64,000 bases of DNA, taken from contig NZ_JACOIK010000016.1 of NCBI RefSeq assembly GCF_014692515.1, positions 62,001 through 126,000 on the forward strand, read 5' to 3'. Both the position numbers and the translations under genes were made by a program. Positions 1 through 9,231 of this stretch are shown here, one piece after another. A model generated the notes under the pieces. It was not told the origin of the DNA and searched no databases. It saw nothing but the letters and a program-made list of their open reading frames with translations. This DNA comes from Sphingobacterium micropteri. Lineage in GTDB: Bacteria; Bacteroidota; Bacteroidia; Sphingobacteriales; Sphingobacteriaceae. Numbering within the stretch: the stretch's first letter is position 1; every line of letters begins with the position of its first letter.

Positions 1-1523
1 AACCCAATAGCGGTAAGTTTCTTCTCAAAAAAAAGTTGCTCTAATTCCACTCCAACGATATTTCTACTTATTTTGGAAGGAATAGTGTTGGGATCCAGTT
101 GCTGTCCGTCTATGGAAAGTCGTATACCGAAAGGGTCTTCTCCTTTTATACGTGTATAGCTAAAAAAATCTGAAAACTTAACCGCGGTATTTGGACTCAT
201 TTGATAATTGACGATAAGGCGATGCGAAGTACCCAAATCGTGTGCACCTCTGGCCGTTGGAGAAGAAAAAATTTCAGAACCAGTATCGTTGTAACGTTTA
301 AACGGTGCACCGGTCCAATTGTAGACAAATTTTGTACTGTCGTTAACTTTCGAAAAGGCGTTTGACAATATCCCAAAGTATCGCAAGCTCAGTTTGTCAT
401 CCATAAATTTCTTACGGTAGTCTACGCGTTGGGTAAGGCCGTTTACTTTACTTTCTGCTTCGCCCACGGCTATACCGTCAATAAATTTTCCTTGTTGGAT
501 TTCGTCAAATCGATAGGAATGCGAAAAAGAAAGTACCAACCGATCGGCCCATCCTCTATTTTTTAGGCTTAATGCTGCTTCGACAAATGAGGAAGCATGC
601 TGATCATGAAAGCGTCTGGCGTCGATATACTCTCTTTCTATGTTTAAAAAATCACCATTTTCATCAAAACGCTCGACATTATTGCGAATGTTTCGCATGG
701 TATAATCATTGTCAGAATAATTGTAGAAAGATGAAATAGAGAGCGATGTTTTATTGTTCCAGTTTTTGTTGCCGTTTAAGGTAAGGCGGTGGGTATTAAA
801 GGATCCTACAGAATACGATGCCCGTAGTTGTGATTCGGTCGGTTCGACGGGGATCAGATTGATTCCGCCGCCCAATGCGTCTGTTCCGACGTCAATGGGC
901 ATGACACCTTTATACACGTCTATGCGTTGTAGTGCATCAACGGGAACAGTATTCAACTGGAGGGCATTGCCATATACTTCCATGGGGATACCATCGTAGT
1001 AGATGCGTACAGCTTCACCTGTTAGCCCATTTAAATTAATGTTTGGTTCGCTACCCAAGCCTCCACTTTGCCGGACTACAACTCCTGTCGAAGCTCTCAG
1101 TACTTCTTCCGCACCAAGAGAAAGGTCTACCACTTTGCTTACATCCAACGCATTGATGTTTATGGCTTGTTCGCTGAGCTGCATCGCCTTGCTTTTACCT
1201 ATAATGTTGACATCCTGTATGGCTTGTGAACTCTCTTGGAGTATGAAAGTAAGGTCTAAATTATCGTCGACATTGATCGTTGATTTAGTGCTTTTAAATC
1301 CTACGCCACTAATGCTGACGACATACGTTCCGGCTTTGACATTCTTAAATTCAAAAACACCATTGTCATTCGTTTGGGTGGATTTACCACTTGCCTCTAA
1401 TTTAACACTGATCAAAGCAAGCGGATTAGCGTATTGAGAGCTAATCTTTCCTTTAATGGTAAAGGTATCTTGTCCAAAAAGTGTAATCGGTATAAGTAAT
1501 AAGGATAATAATAGTCTTTTCAC
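1..1523 (-). CDS. TonB-dependent outer-membrane receptor, 3' end outside window
   Basis: About 507 N-terminal codons are present; the barrel's C-terminus lies off the left edge. I read a GTG start at 1523 followed by a short hydrophobic signal ending before QDTF. A CarboxypepD_reg-like beta-sandwich follows (roughly residues 20-95, with GTYVVSISGVGF), then a plug domain (IYYDGIPMEVYGN, RIDVYKGVMPIDVGTDALGGG) and early barrel strands. Such receptors import siderophores or other large ligands through the outer membrane using TonB energy. The upstream ATG in another frame meets TGA at once, so GTG is preferred. A Fur-like box lies just upstream and a PepSY reductase-like gene lies 5', so a ferric-siderophore substrate is inferred. 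The substrate itself cannot be read from the sequence. Confidence 0.9.
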   Translation of the reverse strand, partial: MKRLLLSLLLIPITLFGQDTFTIKGKISSQYANPLALISVKLEASGKSTQTNDNGVFEFKNVKAGTYVVSISGVGFKSTKSTINVDDNLDLTFILQESSQAIQDVNIIGKSKAMQLSEQAININALDVSKVVDLSLGAEEVLRASTGVVVRQSGGLGSEPNINLNGLTGEAVRIYYDGIPMEVYGNALQLNTVPVDALQRIDVYKGVMPIDVGTDALGGGINLIPVEPTESQLRASYSVGSFNTHRLTLNGNKNWNNKTSLSISSFYNYSDNDYTMRNIRNNVERFDENGDFLNIEREYIDARRFHDQHASSFVEAALSLKNRGWADRLVLSFSHSYRFDEIQQGKFIDGIAVGEAESKVNGLTQRVDYRKKFMDDKLSLRYFGILSNAFSKVNDSTKFVYNWTGAPFKRYNDTGSEIFSSPTARGAHDLGTSHRLIVNYQMSPNTAVKFSDFFSYTRIKGEDPFGIRLSIDGQQLDPNTIPSKISRNIVGVELEQLFFEKKLTAIG

Positions 1524-1544
1524 GTCAATATTGCATTAATGTTA

Positions 1545-1580
1545 CAAAAGTATGTCTTTTTTTAGACTTATTCTAAATAA
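1545..1580 (-). promoter_or_regulatory. Fur-box-like operator and promoter of the TonB receptor
   Basis: On the minus strand TACTTTTG (1552-1545) matches the Bacteroidota -7 box TAnnTTTG. Just upstream, plus-strand 1561-1580 reads TTTAGACTTATTCTAAATAA, an inverted repeat with TTTAGA/TCTAAA arms around 5 nt that resembles Fur sites. Iron repression is inferred. Confidence 0.55.
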
Positions 1581-1597
1581 ACGAAAAAAACTAAAAA

Positions 1598-3175
1598 TTA
1601 TGCTATAACTTTCGACGGCTGATTTGACAAATATTTTTTATAGATAAGTATGCCAAATAGACCGGTAATCAGCCAGATAGCGTCTACAGCGTATACATAA
1701 TATTGTCCCGATAGGAGCGTTTTCCATAGCCAGTCACCTGTAAATACACCATTAGCAATTGGCACCAATAGTCCCAAAATACAACCGATTAAGATGAAGT
1801 TCCGGTTCAGTTGTCGATACTCGTTCCAAAATAAACCTAAAATGGTAAGCAGGAGCCATCCTAGGAAAAATATCGTATTGATTAATTCCGCTCTGTCGGG
1901 CACGTCCATCGGTACGGAAATATTAGCTAGGAAAATAAGGGCTAATGCAGGAAACATGGATAAGGTAATTGCCAGATAAAACTTCGTAATACGGTGATGG
2001 AATTTTTTCTGTTTGGCGGTATAGCGATCGTTGTCCCGTGCTGTTTGCCAGATCATAACGCCGCTTATAATAACATAGCAGGTGACGACGGAAAGAAAGA
2101 AATAGATAATTTTCATTAGCGGTCCTCCAAAATTTGCATAATGCAATTTCACTAAAACACCAAACGCAGCAGAGGTGTACGTTTTTTCTTCCGGATCTAC
2201 CGATTGCAGTAATCTGCCATCTTTGCCGCTATAAATGAATAGTCCGTCACCCGCGATGCCAAGACGATCATCTGTTCTCGCACTGACGGTACCATCTTCC
2301 TTCGTATAATTGTTAGCATATAGATATGTGATCTCAACTTCAGGATTTGCTGATTTTACTTTTGCGTATATATTATTTAAGGAAGTGTAGTCGTGCAATG
2401 TTTTAGCATTTTGATCATGCCGGTAACTCGCCTCGGGGTTTACAGCTTTCAGTACCTGACTGGTGTCTCCGTCGAACATCAAAAAAGCGCTCGGTGCGAG
2501 GAGAAATATAGATAGGCAGAGCAAAGCACCAGTCACGGCGTAAATCAGTTGAAACGGCAACGTTATAAAACCCAGGGAAATATGGCTGTTTGTCCAGATT
2601 TGCTTCCATTTGCCTTTGCTCGTAAAGCTATAGAACTTGCTCACCATGTTTTTCCAATGGATAAGCAGTCCTGTAATGGTCGCAAAAATAAAAAAGAAAG
2701 CCACCAACCCCGATAAGTAACCTCCGACAATTGGAATCTGACCGAAGTAATGTAGTTCATAAAGGGTATGGGCCATATGCGTTTTAGGCTTGTTGGGCGG
2801 CGTTATTTCGTGTGTTGTCGGGTTGATGTACGTTGAAAAACGTTCCTTTTTTCCGTCCGAATGCTTGATGGTTCCGTAAAACAGCATCAACGGATTGGTT
2901 TTTGTCGGCGGCATCATTCCGAATTGCGAAGTGATATCAAACCCTTCTACTTTTTGTTGGACAATAGAGGTTATCTGGTCATAATCAACCATCTCGGGGT
3001 TGATACTTTCGAATCTCGCCTCTGGATTTTCCCAACGGTATAATTCATTCATAAATAAGGAAATCGCTCCCGCAAAAAAAATAACATATAATGCAAAACT
3101 GATCACGATACCCGAAACGGTATGTGTATGGAATATTGCGTTATACATCCTCGGTTTTAAAGGTTTTAATCTCAT
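1598..3175 (-). CDS. PepSY-associated TM protein, siderophore-reductase-like
   Basis: A 525-aa inner-membrane protein of the PepSY_TM class. It opens with a His-containing segment (FHTHTVSG, residues 15-22), a first TM helix at about 23-42, a periplasmic PepSY-type region, and several further TM helices up to the C-terminus. Family members are found with TonB receptors and are thought to reduce or release iron from ferric siderophores in the periplasm. It starts 4 nt after the stop of the small DUF3649-like gene, so it is in one operon with the two small membrane genes. The Fur-box promoter downstream drives the receptor separately. The family call is firm; the exact reaction is inferred. Confidence 0.85.
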   Translation of the reverse strand: MRLKPLKPRMYNAIFHTHTVSGIVISFALYVIFFAGAISLFMNELYRWENPEARFESINPEMVDYDQITSIVQQKVEGFDITSQFGMMPPTKTNPLMLFYGTIKHSDGKKERFSTYINPTTHEITPPNKPKTHMAHTLYELHYFGQIPIVGGYLSGLVAFFFIFATITGLLIHWKNMVSKFYSFTSKGKWKQIWTNSHISLGFITLPFQLIYAVTGALLCLSIFLLAPSAFLMFDGDTSQVLKAVNPEASYRHDQNAKTLHDYTSLNNIYAKVKSANPEVEITYLYANNYTKEDGTVSARTDDRLGIAGDGLFIYSGKDGRLLQSVDPEEKTYTSAAFGVLVKLHYANFGGPLMKIIYFFLSVVTCYVIISGVMIWQTARDNDRYTAKQKKFHHRITKFYLAITLSMFPALALIFLANISVPMDVPDRAELINTIFFLGWLLLTILGLFWNEYRQLNRNFILIGCILGLLVPIANGVFTGDWLWKTLLSGQYYVYAVDAIWLITGLFGILIYKKYLSNQPSKVIA

Positions 3176-3179
3176 ACGC

Positions 3180-3461
3180 CTATTTATTTAAAAATATTAT
3201 ACCTATGAAAATCAAGATAAGCAGCATATAGACCGCCCATACCTTCCAACCGTTCTTGGCGAGAAAGGCAATTACCAGAAGAAACGACCAGACTAAAAAC
3301 GACGTAAAGGCAGAGGTTACAATCAAACCATCTTTGTCTTCTAAGATTGATCCTATGGCATTATGCAAGAGTACGGAGACAAAATATCCGCCCAAAATGC
3401 CGGCAGTAATTTTCAATATTCTCTGCCCTGTACTTGAAAGATGCTTTTTGTCCGCCGGCAT
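3180..3461 (-). CDS. Small membrane protein, DUF3649-like
   Basis: A 93-aa protein with three hydrophobic helices (GILGGYFVSVLLHNAIGSIL, FTSFLVWSFLLVIAFLA, VYMLLILIFIGIIF). The start at 3461 (MPADKKH) is preferred because the preceding gene's TGA ends 1 nt upstream, giving TGA-T-ATG coupling. Proteins of this size and pattern (DUF3649) accompany PepSY proteins in iron-uptake operons. That family assignment is from pattern memory, not a search. Confidence 0.65.
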   Translation of the reverse strand: MPADKKHLSSTGQRILKITAGILGGYFVSVLLHNAIGSILEDKDGLIVTSAFTSFLVWSFLLVIAFLAKNGWKVWAVYMLLILIFIGIIFLNK

Positions 3462-3462
3462 A

Positions 3463-3780
3463 TCAAAGAATATTTTCGAATACAATTAATGCCAAGCAAA
3501 TTCCCGCCACTAGATATACCCATTTTCTGTTTAAGGGGAGTACGATCATCATAAAACAGAAATTAAACATGACGGCGGCAAAAAAAATGAAAAGCCCGGT
3601 TCCCAGACCATATACTATGGTAGATAATACAGCAGATGCTAGCAGAAAAAACGAACCAATGATTTTGAGATACCTATTTTGAGGCCGAATTGGTCTTTTT
3701 AACAAAATGATTCCAGCAGGAAAATATTTTGAAGTTCTGTACAAAAAAAAGCAACCTATAATAGCAAATAAAAAAGGCAT
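3463..3780 (-). CDS. Small membrane protein, DUF3325-like
   Basis: About 105 aa, largely hydrophobic with three predicted helices (MPFLFAIIGCFFLY, FFLLASAVLSTIVYGLGTG, YLVAGICLALIVFEN). The start at 3780 is chosen because a consensus promoter lies 17 nt upstream; the longer reading frame has no plausible start signal. It is first in the operon and overlaps or abuts the DUF3649-like gene and PepSY gene. This matches the known DUF3325/DUF3649/PepSY gene trio of siderophore loci. Confidence 0.6.
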   Translation of the reverse strand: MPFLFAIIGCFFLYRTSKYFPAGIILLKRPIRPQNRYLKIIGSFFLLASAVLSTIVYGLGTGLFIFFAAVMFNFCFMMIVLPLNRKWVYLVAGICLALIVFENIL

Positions 3781-3796
3781 TTGATGTAATTTAGAA

Positions 3797-3826
3797 CAAA
3801 TATAAATAATATTACAACATAAACAA
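3797..3826 (-). promoter_or_regulatory. Bacteroidota promoter for the PepSY operon
   Basis: On the minus strand TTG (3826-3824), a 19-nt spacer, then TATATTTG (3804-3797) matching TAnnTTTG. The start codon follows 17 nt later. Confidence 0.6.
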
Positions 3827-3840
3827 CTTGAGTTTATAAA

Positions 3841-3878
3841 ACAAAAAAGAGGCAAACACGTCGTAACATGTCTGCCTC
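3841..3878 (-). terminator. Rho-independent terminator of the YceI gene
   Basis: On the minus strand GAGGCA (3878-3873) pairs with TGCCTC (3854-3849), and ACATG/CGTGT extends the stem. A run of six T follows. A second dyad, TTCACCACTAAG (3886-3897) with CTTAGTGGTGAA (3906-3917), lies between it and the YceI stop codon. Confidence 0.8.
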
Positions 3879-3926
3879 TCCTGTTTTCACCACTAAGAAT
3901 TTTTGCTTAGTGGTGAAGAGCTATAT

Positions 3927-4607
3927 TTATTTTTTAGCGGTGATATCAAATTCTAAGTCAACCTCTTGTGAAATCATCCAATCTTTAGGGTCACCATCTG
4001 TTCCGTAAGTAAGGCCCCAATCCTGTCTATTAATGCTAAATTTCGATTGTACATTCACCTCGTTTTCACGGATGGACACTTTAGCTGGGAAAGATATATT
4101 TACCGTTTTTTCCTTAATGGTTAGATTACCACTAATAACGTTTGTTGCATCCGCTAGTACACTTTTATCTTTTGTAGGATCAAAAGGTCTTACAGCCGTG
4201 ATTTCCAATTTCGATGTAGAATATTTTTCAACTTCGAAAAAATCTTCGTTTTTTAAATGCCCATCTAAATCTGCAGCCGTCTTTCCGCCCGTTTTCGCTG
4301 CATCTACAGCATTTTCATCCGTACGCAACGAATTCATGTCTATGATAAATTTACCACTCGCAATCGCATCATTTTCGAGGGTCAGGCTTCCTTCGCTCTC
4401 CAATGTTCCAAATCGCGGATCAAAACCACCTTTATGGTAAGCTTTCCATTTTATGGAGCTGTTTGCACGATCAAGATAAAATACGGTACCTTTTTCCGTT
4501 GCAACTTCTTGCGCTGTTGATGTCTGTACTTTGTCTCCGTTGGAGTTACCTCCACAAGCCGCCAATGCTAATGCGGCAACGATTGTTAAAGCTGATAGTT
4601 TTCTCAT
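3927..4607 (-). CDS. YceI-family lipoprotein
   Basis: A 226-aa protein with a lipoprotein signal ending LALAACGG (lipid Cys at residue 18). A YceI-like beta-barrel domain follows from about residue 43, with typical phrases SSIKWKAYHKGG, GSLTLENDAIASGKFIIDMNSL, LKNEDFFEVEKY and SFPAKVSIRENEVNV. YceI domains bind polyisoprenoid lipids in the periplasm; here the protein is membrane-anchored. It is divergent from an HxlR regulator across a 150-bp region that holds a long palindrome, so repression by that regulator is inferred. It ends in a clear terminator. Confidence 0.9.
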   Translation of the reverse strand: MRKLSALTIVAALALAACGGNSNGDKVQTSTAQEVATEKGTVFYLDRANSSIKWKAYHKGGFDPRFGTLESEGSLTLENDAIASGKFIIDMNSLRTDENAVDAAKTGGKTAADLDGHLKNEDFFEVEKYSTSKLEITAVRPFDPTKDKSVLADATNVISGNLTIKEKTVNISFPAKVSIRENEVNVQSKFSINRQDWGLTYGTDGDPKDWMISQEVDLEFDITAKK

Positions 4608-4645
4608 TTTTTATTTTACTGTTTATTGATCTCTAAATAGCGCTG

Positions 4646-4738
4646 CAAAGGTAATATAAGGTCGGTTTAAAAAATGCATTACTTACCAATTGGAAACTAG
4701 TTTCCAATTGGTAAGTAATATTCATTTGTTTATTTTTG
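4646..4738. promoter_or_regulatory. Divergent YceI/HxlR promoters with 42-bp perfect palindrome
   Basis: A perfect palindrome spans 4678-4719 (centre CT|AG at 4698/4699) and contains two ACCAATTGG-type sub-sites. For the HxlR gene, TTG (4708-4710) lies 20 nt before TATTTTTG (4731-4738), so the palindrome covers its -33 region. For YceI, TACCTTTG on the minus strand (4653-4646) is a good -7 box. The layout fits an HxlR operator that controls both genes. Confidence 0.75.
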
Positions 4739-4757
4739 AAAAAAATAAAACTCCAAC

Positions 4758-5123
4758 ATGATAAAGAGGAAAACAGTTACGAAGTCCTTAGAATGTAAGG
4801 TTAGAATAACGGCGATAACGGACACGATGCAAGTCTTGTCCGGTAAATGGAAAATTCATATCCTGGGAACGCTTTTGCAAGGTGGAAAAATGCGATTTAT
4901 GGATCTTTTACGAGAGATTGATGGTATTGCCGCTAAAATGCTTTCCAAAGAATTGCAAGATTTAGAAATGAACCAGCTTGTAACGAGGACTGTCGTTGAC
5001 ACTAAGCCGATAACGGTCGAATACGAAGTCACGGAATATGGGAAAACGATGGAGCCGATCATAGATGAAATTGCAAATTGGGGTGTTTTCTATCGAAATA
5101 GGTTGCACGGTAAGACCGAATAA
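4758..5123 (+). CDS. HxlR-family winged-helix regulator
   Basis: A 121-aa protein with the HxlR signature: MQVLSGKWKIHIL, then LLREIDGIAAKMLSKELQDL, and a C-terminal YEVTEYGKTMEPII. Cys13 sits at the N-terminus before the first helix, where redox-sensing HxlR members such as YodB carry their sensor Cys; redox sensing here is inference. Its promoter's -33 element lies inside the 42-bp palindrome, predicting autoregulation together with control of the divergent YceI lipoprotein. Confidence 0.88.
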   Translation: MIKRKTVTKSLECKVRITAITDTMQVLSGKWKIHILGTLLQGGKMRFMDLLREIDGIAAKMLSKELQDLEMNQLVTRTVVDTKPITVEYEVTEYGKTMEPIIDEIANWGVFYRNRLHGKTE

Positions 5124-5131
5124 ATCAACAC

Positions 5132-6451
5132 CTAACCAACAAACCAGTTCAAGAGTAAAACGCCAAATAAGCCAATAACAGAAACCAATGTTTCCATAAT
5201 AGACCACGATAGGAAAGTATCCCGCATAGATAAACCAAAGTATTCTTTAAACATCCAGAAACCGGTATCATTTACATGCGAAAACATGAGGCTTCCTGCA
5301 CCAGTTGCCAGCACCATGAGTTCGGGGCTGCTATGGGAAGACTCGAGGATGGGTAGCATAATTCCGGCTGTCGTAAGCCCCGCCACAGTAGCCGATCCAA
5401 TAGCTAGACGTATAATAGCGGCAATTGCCCAAGCCAAAACCAATGGTGATAGCGTAAGGTCAGCGGTAATTTCCGTGATATATTGGGCTAGACCACTGTC
5501 CACAAGCACCTGCTTAAACACACCGGATGCTCCAATAATAAATAGTATCATCGTCACACCCCGGAGAGCATCTTCAATGCTCTCCGCCTGCTGCTTCAAA
5601 CTCTTACCCTGTCTTATGCCCATCGTATACATAGCCAATAGAGCCGCTAAAAGTAATGCAAATACGGGATCCCCTAGGAATTGTATGACCTTCAAGATAC
5701 GGGGATTTTCGGGCAGAAACAGCGATCCAAATGATCCCAATGCGATGAGAAATACGGGAAATAGTCCAGTGAAAATACTTACAGCAAATCCAGGTGAAGC
5801 GGTCTGAATTCTGGATTTAGGAGTAAATAATTCTTCCGGTGGATTGGTGGGTATAGATTTCAAGAAGCGTCCAAAAAGTGGGCCACTTATAATAATAGCC
5901 GGTACCGCGACAATCATTCCATAGATCATTGTTAACCCAATATCTGCCTGAAATATGATCGCAATAGCTGTTGCTCCAGGATGCGGTGGCAGGTAGCCGT
6001 GCGTGACAGAAAGTGCTGCAAGTAAGGGGATACCCACGTAAAGCAAAGGAAGTTTGTTCGACCGACATACCATAAAAACAAATGGAACCAACACGATAAA
6101 GCCTACATTATAAAAGAGAGGAATTCCCACGAGGAATCCCGTTAATACCATCGCCCATGGGAGATTTCGGACGCCAAACACCCTCGTCAAAACATCGGTT
6201 ATCTTCTGTGCTGCTCCGCCATCAGCAAGCAGCCTTCCTAAAATTGCGCCGAACGCAAGTATTAGCGCCAACTGGCCCATTGTGCTACTCACGCCAACTT
6301 CTACAGACTTCATAATGGATGTCCCATCCATTCCCATAGCGAAACCAACTGCCATCGACGTAAGCAGTAAAGAAATTATCGAATTAAGCTTTACTACCGT
6401 TATTAATAGTAACAGTAAAATGATTCCACCAAAAACAATCATCAAAGGCAT
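5132..6451 (-). CDS. gntP: Gluconate:H+ symporter, GntP family
   Basis: A 439-aa polytopic membrane protein with family phrases GFAMGMDGTSI, ILAFGAILGRLLADGGAAQ, GFLVGIPLFYNVGFIVLVP, HGYLPPHPGATAIA and SHVNDTGFWMFKEYF. It takes up gluconate or related sugar acids across the inner membrane. It lies 18 nt downstream of a gluconokinase on the same strand, forming a two-gene gluconate uptake and phosphorylation operon. Confidence 0.9.
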   Translation of the reverse strand: MPLMIVFGGIILLLLLITVVKLNSIISLLLTSMAVGFAMGMDGTSIMKSVEVGVSSTMGQLALILAFGAILGRLLADGGAAQKITDVLTRVFGVRNLPWAMVLTGFLVGIPLFYNVGFIVLVPFVFMVCRSNKLPLLYVGIPLLAALSVTHGYLPPHPGATAIAIIFQADIGLTMIYGMIVAVPAIIISGPLFGRFLKSIPTNPPEELFTPKSRIQTASPGFAVSIFTGLFPVFLIALGSFGSLFLPENPRILKVIQFLGDPVFALLLAALLAMYTMGIRQGKSLKQQAESIEDALRGVTMILFIIGASGVFKQVLVDSGLAQYITEITADLTLSPLVLAWAIAAIIRLAIGSATVAGLTTAGIMLPILESSHSSPELMVLATGAGSLMFSHVNDTGFWMFKEYFGLSMRDTFLSWSIMETLVSVIGLFGVLLLNWFVG

Positions 6452-6469
6452 AATACAGTTATTAGATGT

Positions 6470-7978
6470 TTAAAATTCTTCTTTCAACTTAAGGTAGAGA
6501 CGTTCAAATTTCTGAAAGTTCTCCATGTAAATGCGATGGTTATTCTCATCCGGAAGATATCGTTTACTGTACGTGTCAACTGTATTGGGCGATAGGTATG
6601 CCCCATTTATACCAAGTGCTTCCATTCCTACGATAGCCGCTCCCCAAGCCGAACTTTCTACATTCTCTTTTACAAATACGGGTTTATTAAATACGTCTGC
6701 CAGCATTTGAACCCAGAGCACGGAACGTGCTAGGCCACCACTTGCATAAATAGTTTCTATCGGTTGTGTTGTTTCTTCCAATGCGATTCCAACGTTATAC
6801 AATGCAAATAGCATCCCTTCAATCATCGCGCGCGCAAAGTGTGCTTTACGATGCTGAAGCTGGATTCCAAAGTAAAGACCTTTTGCCTTTGCATCCCAAT
6901 ATGGAGCACGTTCCCCCGTCAGATAAGGTAGAAAGATTAATCCGTCCGAACCAGGAGGGACGGATGTGATTTCGTCATCAAATAAAGCAGAGGAATCCGT
7001 ACCTAACGATGGCTGCGAAAGTTCGGGCATAAACTGATCTTTAAACCAGTTTCGGACAACTCCCGCATTATTGATAGCACCACCCACCACAAATTCACCG
7101 GGACGAAGGATGTAACTGAAAACACGTTCTTTAGCGTCCGTATTGGAGTGATCTGTCATTACTCGTATAGCGCCACTGGTTCCTACTGTCAGGGAGGCTA
7201 CGCCGGGCTTGGTTGCGCCCACACCCAAATTGGCGAGGCACCCGTCACTCGCACCAATCACAAAAGGTGTGCCTACGGGAATTTTCCATCGCTGCGCTAT
7301 CGCTTCATCCTCTACTTTTATTACATAATCAACAGAGACTAATGAGGATAGGTGTTTATCTGTTATTCCGACCTCTGAAAGCGCTAGTTTACTCCAATGC
7401 AGCGTATGGATATCTAATAGACCCGTAGCCGAAGCGATAGAATAATCTATGACATATGCATGGAACAGTCGGAAAAATAGGTATTCTTTTATGCCAATAA
7501 ACTTGTGGGTTTCGTTAAAGACAGTTGGTATATGCTTATTCATCCACATTAGTTTGCATAATGGAGACATTGGATGTATGGGCGTACCTGTTTGTCGGAA
7601 TAGGTTCTGGCCTGCGGGTGTTCCTTTTAAGTTATCTGCAATATCTTGACTACGTGTATCTGCCCAAATAATACAATTGGTAAGATGATTCCCTTGCTCA
7701 TCCATGGCGATAAGCCCATGCATAGCACTGCTTACAGCTATACCTTCTAAGCGATGTTCCTGTTTACAATTGTTTACAGCATCCATAACTTCCGAAACTG
7801 AGCGGACACAAGCTTCGTAAATTTGCGTCGGATCTTGCTCAAAATAACCAGTTTGTGGAGATAAAATAGGATATGTTACGCTATATTGTGTAATGATTGT
7901 CCCCCCATGGTCAAACGCTATTGCTTTTGTAGAGGATGTACCGATATCTAAACCAATGATCATATTTTGTTTATTCAT
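6470..7978 (-). CDS. gntK: Gluconokinase, FGGY sugar kinase family
   Basis: A 502-aa FGGY kinase. The N-terminal phosphate-binding loop LDIGTSSTKAIAFD is at about residues 10-23. Later motifs include AVSSAMHGLIAMD, GASDGCLANLGVGA and YASGGLARSVLWVQMLAD. Predicted reaction: gluconate + ATP to 6-phosphogluconate in the cytoplasm. It is followed by the permease gene, which supports gluconate rather than xylulose or glycerol as substrate. The start ATG at 7978 is preceded on the minus strand by a TACCTTG-like -7 box at about 7990-8000. Confidence 0.88.
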   Translation of the reverse strand: MNKQNMIIGLDIGTSSTKAIAFDHGGTIITQYSVTYPILSPQTGYFEQDPTQIYEACVRSVSEVMDAVNNCKQEHRLEGIAVSSAMHGLIAMDEQGNHLTNCIIWADTRSQDIADNLKGTPAGQNLFRQTGTPIHPMSPLCKLMWMNKHIPTVFNETHKFIGIKEYLFFRLFHAYVIDYSIASATGLLDIHTLHWSKLALSEVGITDKHLSSLVSVDYVIKVEDEAIAQRWKIPVGTPFVIGASDGCLANLGVGATKPGVASLTVGTSGAIRVMTDHSNTDAKERVFSYILRPGEFVVGGAINNAGVVRNWFKDQFMPELSQPSLGTDSSALFDDEITSVPPGSDGLIFLPYLTGERAPYWDAKAKGLYFGIQLQHRKAHFARAMIEGMLFALYNVGIALEETTQPIETIYASGGLARSVLWVQMLADVFNKPVFVKENVESSAWGAAIVGMEALGINGAYLSPNTVDTYSKRYLPDENNHRIYMENFQKFERLYLKLKEEF

Positions 7979-8153
7979 AGAAAAGCCGATTACAAGGTAC
8001 GAAGATGTGCGTCATTTATAACCAGTTTTCGTTTCTTTTTAACAATAAAGTTTTCTTGGAAACACTATAACCTTCCGCTATGTTCCTGCGTGCATGTAAT
8101 AGGAGAAGGGCTGCTTTCATAATGGTTTCATCCAGTTTGTGTACGAAATCAAA

Positions 8154-8597
8154 CTATCTCTTGAACATAATATAGTCTGTCATCAACGGATCCAGATTAC
8201 TCTGCCTGAACTCCGTTGCAATCTGTGCGCGGTGATAAGTAGAATGGTTGATAATATGGAAAATAATGTCCCGGATAGTAGAGGTAAAATGTTGTCCTGT
8301 ACTGTTTTTGTAATTTATAGTTTGGTTGAGGTCCGTGCTCTCTATAATACTTGACGAATGCCTATAGTTCGTTAAATCCAGACTTATGAACTCACCCGTG
8401 TCGTGGACCTGCCATACACCGAAGGTCTTTGCTTTCGGATCAATCCTATTGTTCCATATCTGGTGCGCGTTAAGTATGTGACTATATAAGCTGATGACCT
8501 TTTCGGGTAGTTGCTCTTGTTGAGAGACTATCGCCTGTGCCAATATTTGGTTGCATTCGAGATTATAATCGAAGAGTTCCTTGAAGAATTGTACCAT
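8154..8597 (-). CDS. DinB-like four-helix metal protein
   Basis: A 147-aa protein of the DinB/YfiT fold. The candidate metal-binding triad His45, His118 and His122 is visible (SHILNAHQIW and FHIINHSTYHRAQIATEF). Many family members act as thiol-dependent S-transferases or hydrolases; this one's substrate is unknown. It is a single gene with opposite-strand neighbours. Confidence 0.85.
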   Translation of the reverse strand: MVQFFKELFDYNLECNQILAQAIVSQQEQLPEKVISLYSHILNAHQIWNNRIDPKAKTFGVWQVHDTGEFISLDLTNYRHSSSIIESTDLNQTINYKNSTGQHFTSTIRDIIFHIINHSTYHRAQIATEFRQSNLDPLMTDYIMFKR

Positions 8598-8732
8598 TGT
8601 TTTATCCGTGTAGATGGATTATAAATATACTTATATTCTTGTCCTGGGGCAATTTTAAGTAAGAGAAATCTTTATATACTTGTAAATAGATAATTGATTA
8701 GAAAAAGAGGTTGATAACTAAAACATAAAGCG

Positions 8733-9191
8733 ATGAAAAAACTGCAATTCACAAAAGAAATTAACGCATCGGCTCAAAAAGTATATGAAGCGATGTTGGG
8801 TTTAAATGATAAGTCGACCTACGAACACTGGACGTCGGCATTTAATCCGACTTCTACATATGAAGGAAGTTGGGATAAAGGGAGTAAAATCCATTTCGTC
8901 GGCACAGACGAAAACGGAAAAAAAGGTGGAATGGTTTCGGAAATCGTAGAACACAGACCCGCTGAGTTTGTTTCCATTCGTCACTATGGCTTTTTGGATG
9001 GTGATACCGAAGTAACTACGGGTGAGCAACTGGAAAAATGGTCAGGCGGGCACGAAAATTACAGCTTTCGAGAGAACAATGACATTACAACCGTAACAGT
9101 AGATATGGATATGATAGACGAATATCTCGATTATTTCAACAACACTTATCCCAATGCTTTGAATAAGTTGAAAGAAATTGCTGAAAAGTAA
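8733..9191 (+). CDS. AHSA1/SRPBCC (START-like) domain protein
   Basis: A 152-aa cytosolic protein. It has the typical opening TKEINASAQKVYEAML, a middle EGSWDKGSKIHFVG, and the C-terminal amphipathic helix FNNTYPNALNKLKEIAEK. These are ligand-binding helix-grip folds without a fixed reaction. A weak -7 box (TATACTTG, 8675-8682) lies upstream. Confidence 0.85.
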   Translation: MKKLQFTKEINASAQKVYEAMLGLNDKSTYEHWTSAFNPTSTYEGSWDKGSKIHFVGTDENGKKGGMVSEIVEHRPAEFVSIRHYGFLDGDTEVTTGEQLEKWSGGHENYSFRENNDITTVTVDMDMIDEYLDYFNNTYPNALNKLKEIAEK

Positions 9192-9231
9192 ATCCAGTGA
9201 TCGTGGGGTTAACCGCCACACCTTCCTGGCA

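Noticed and set aside
754..1437. Two plus-strand frames of 81 and 144 codons
   Set aside because: They lie antisense to the well-supported TonB receptor and show no domain features; shadow frames.
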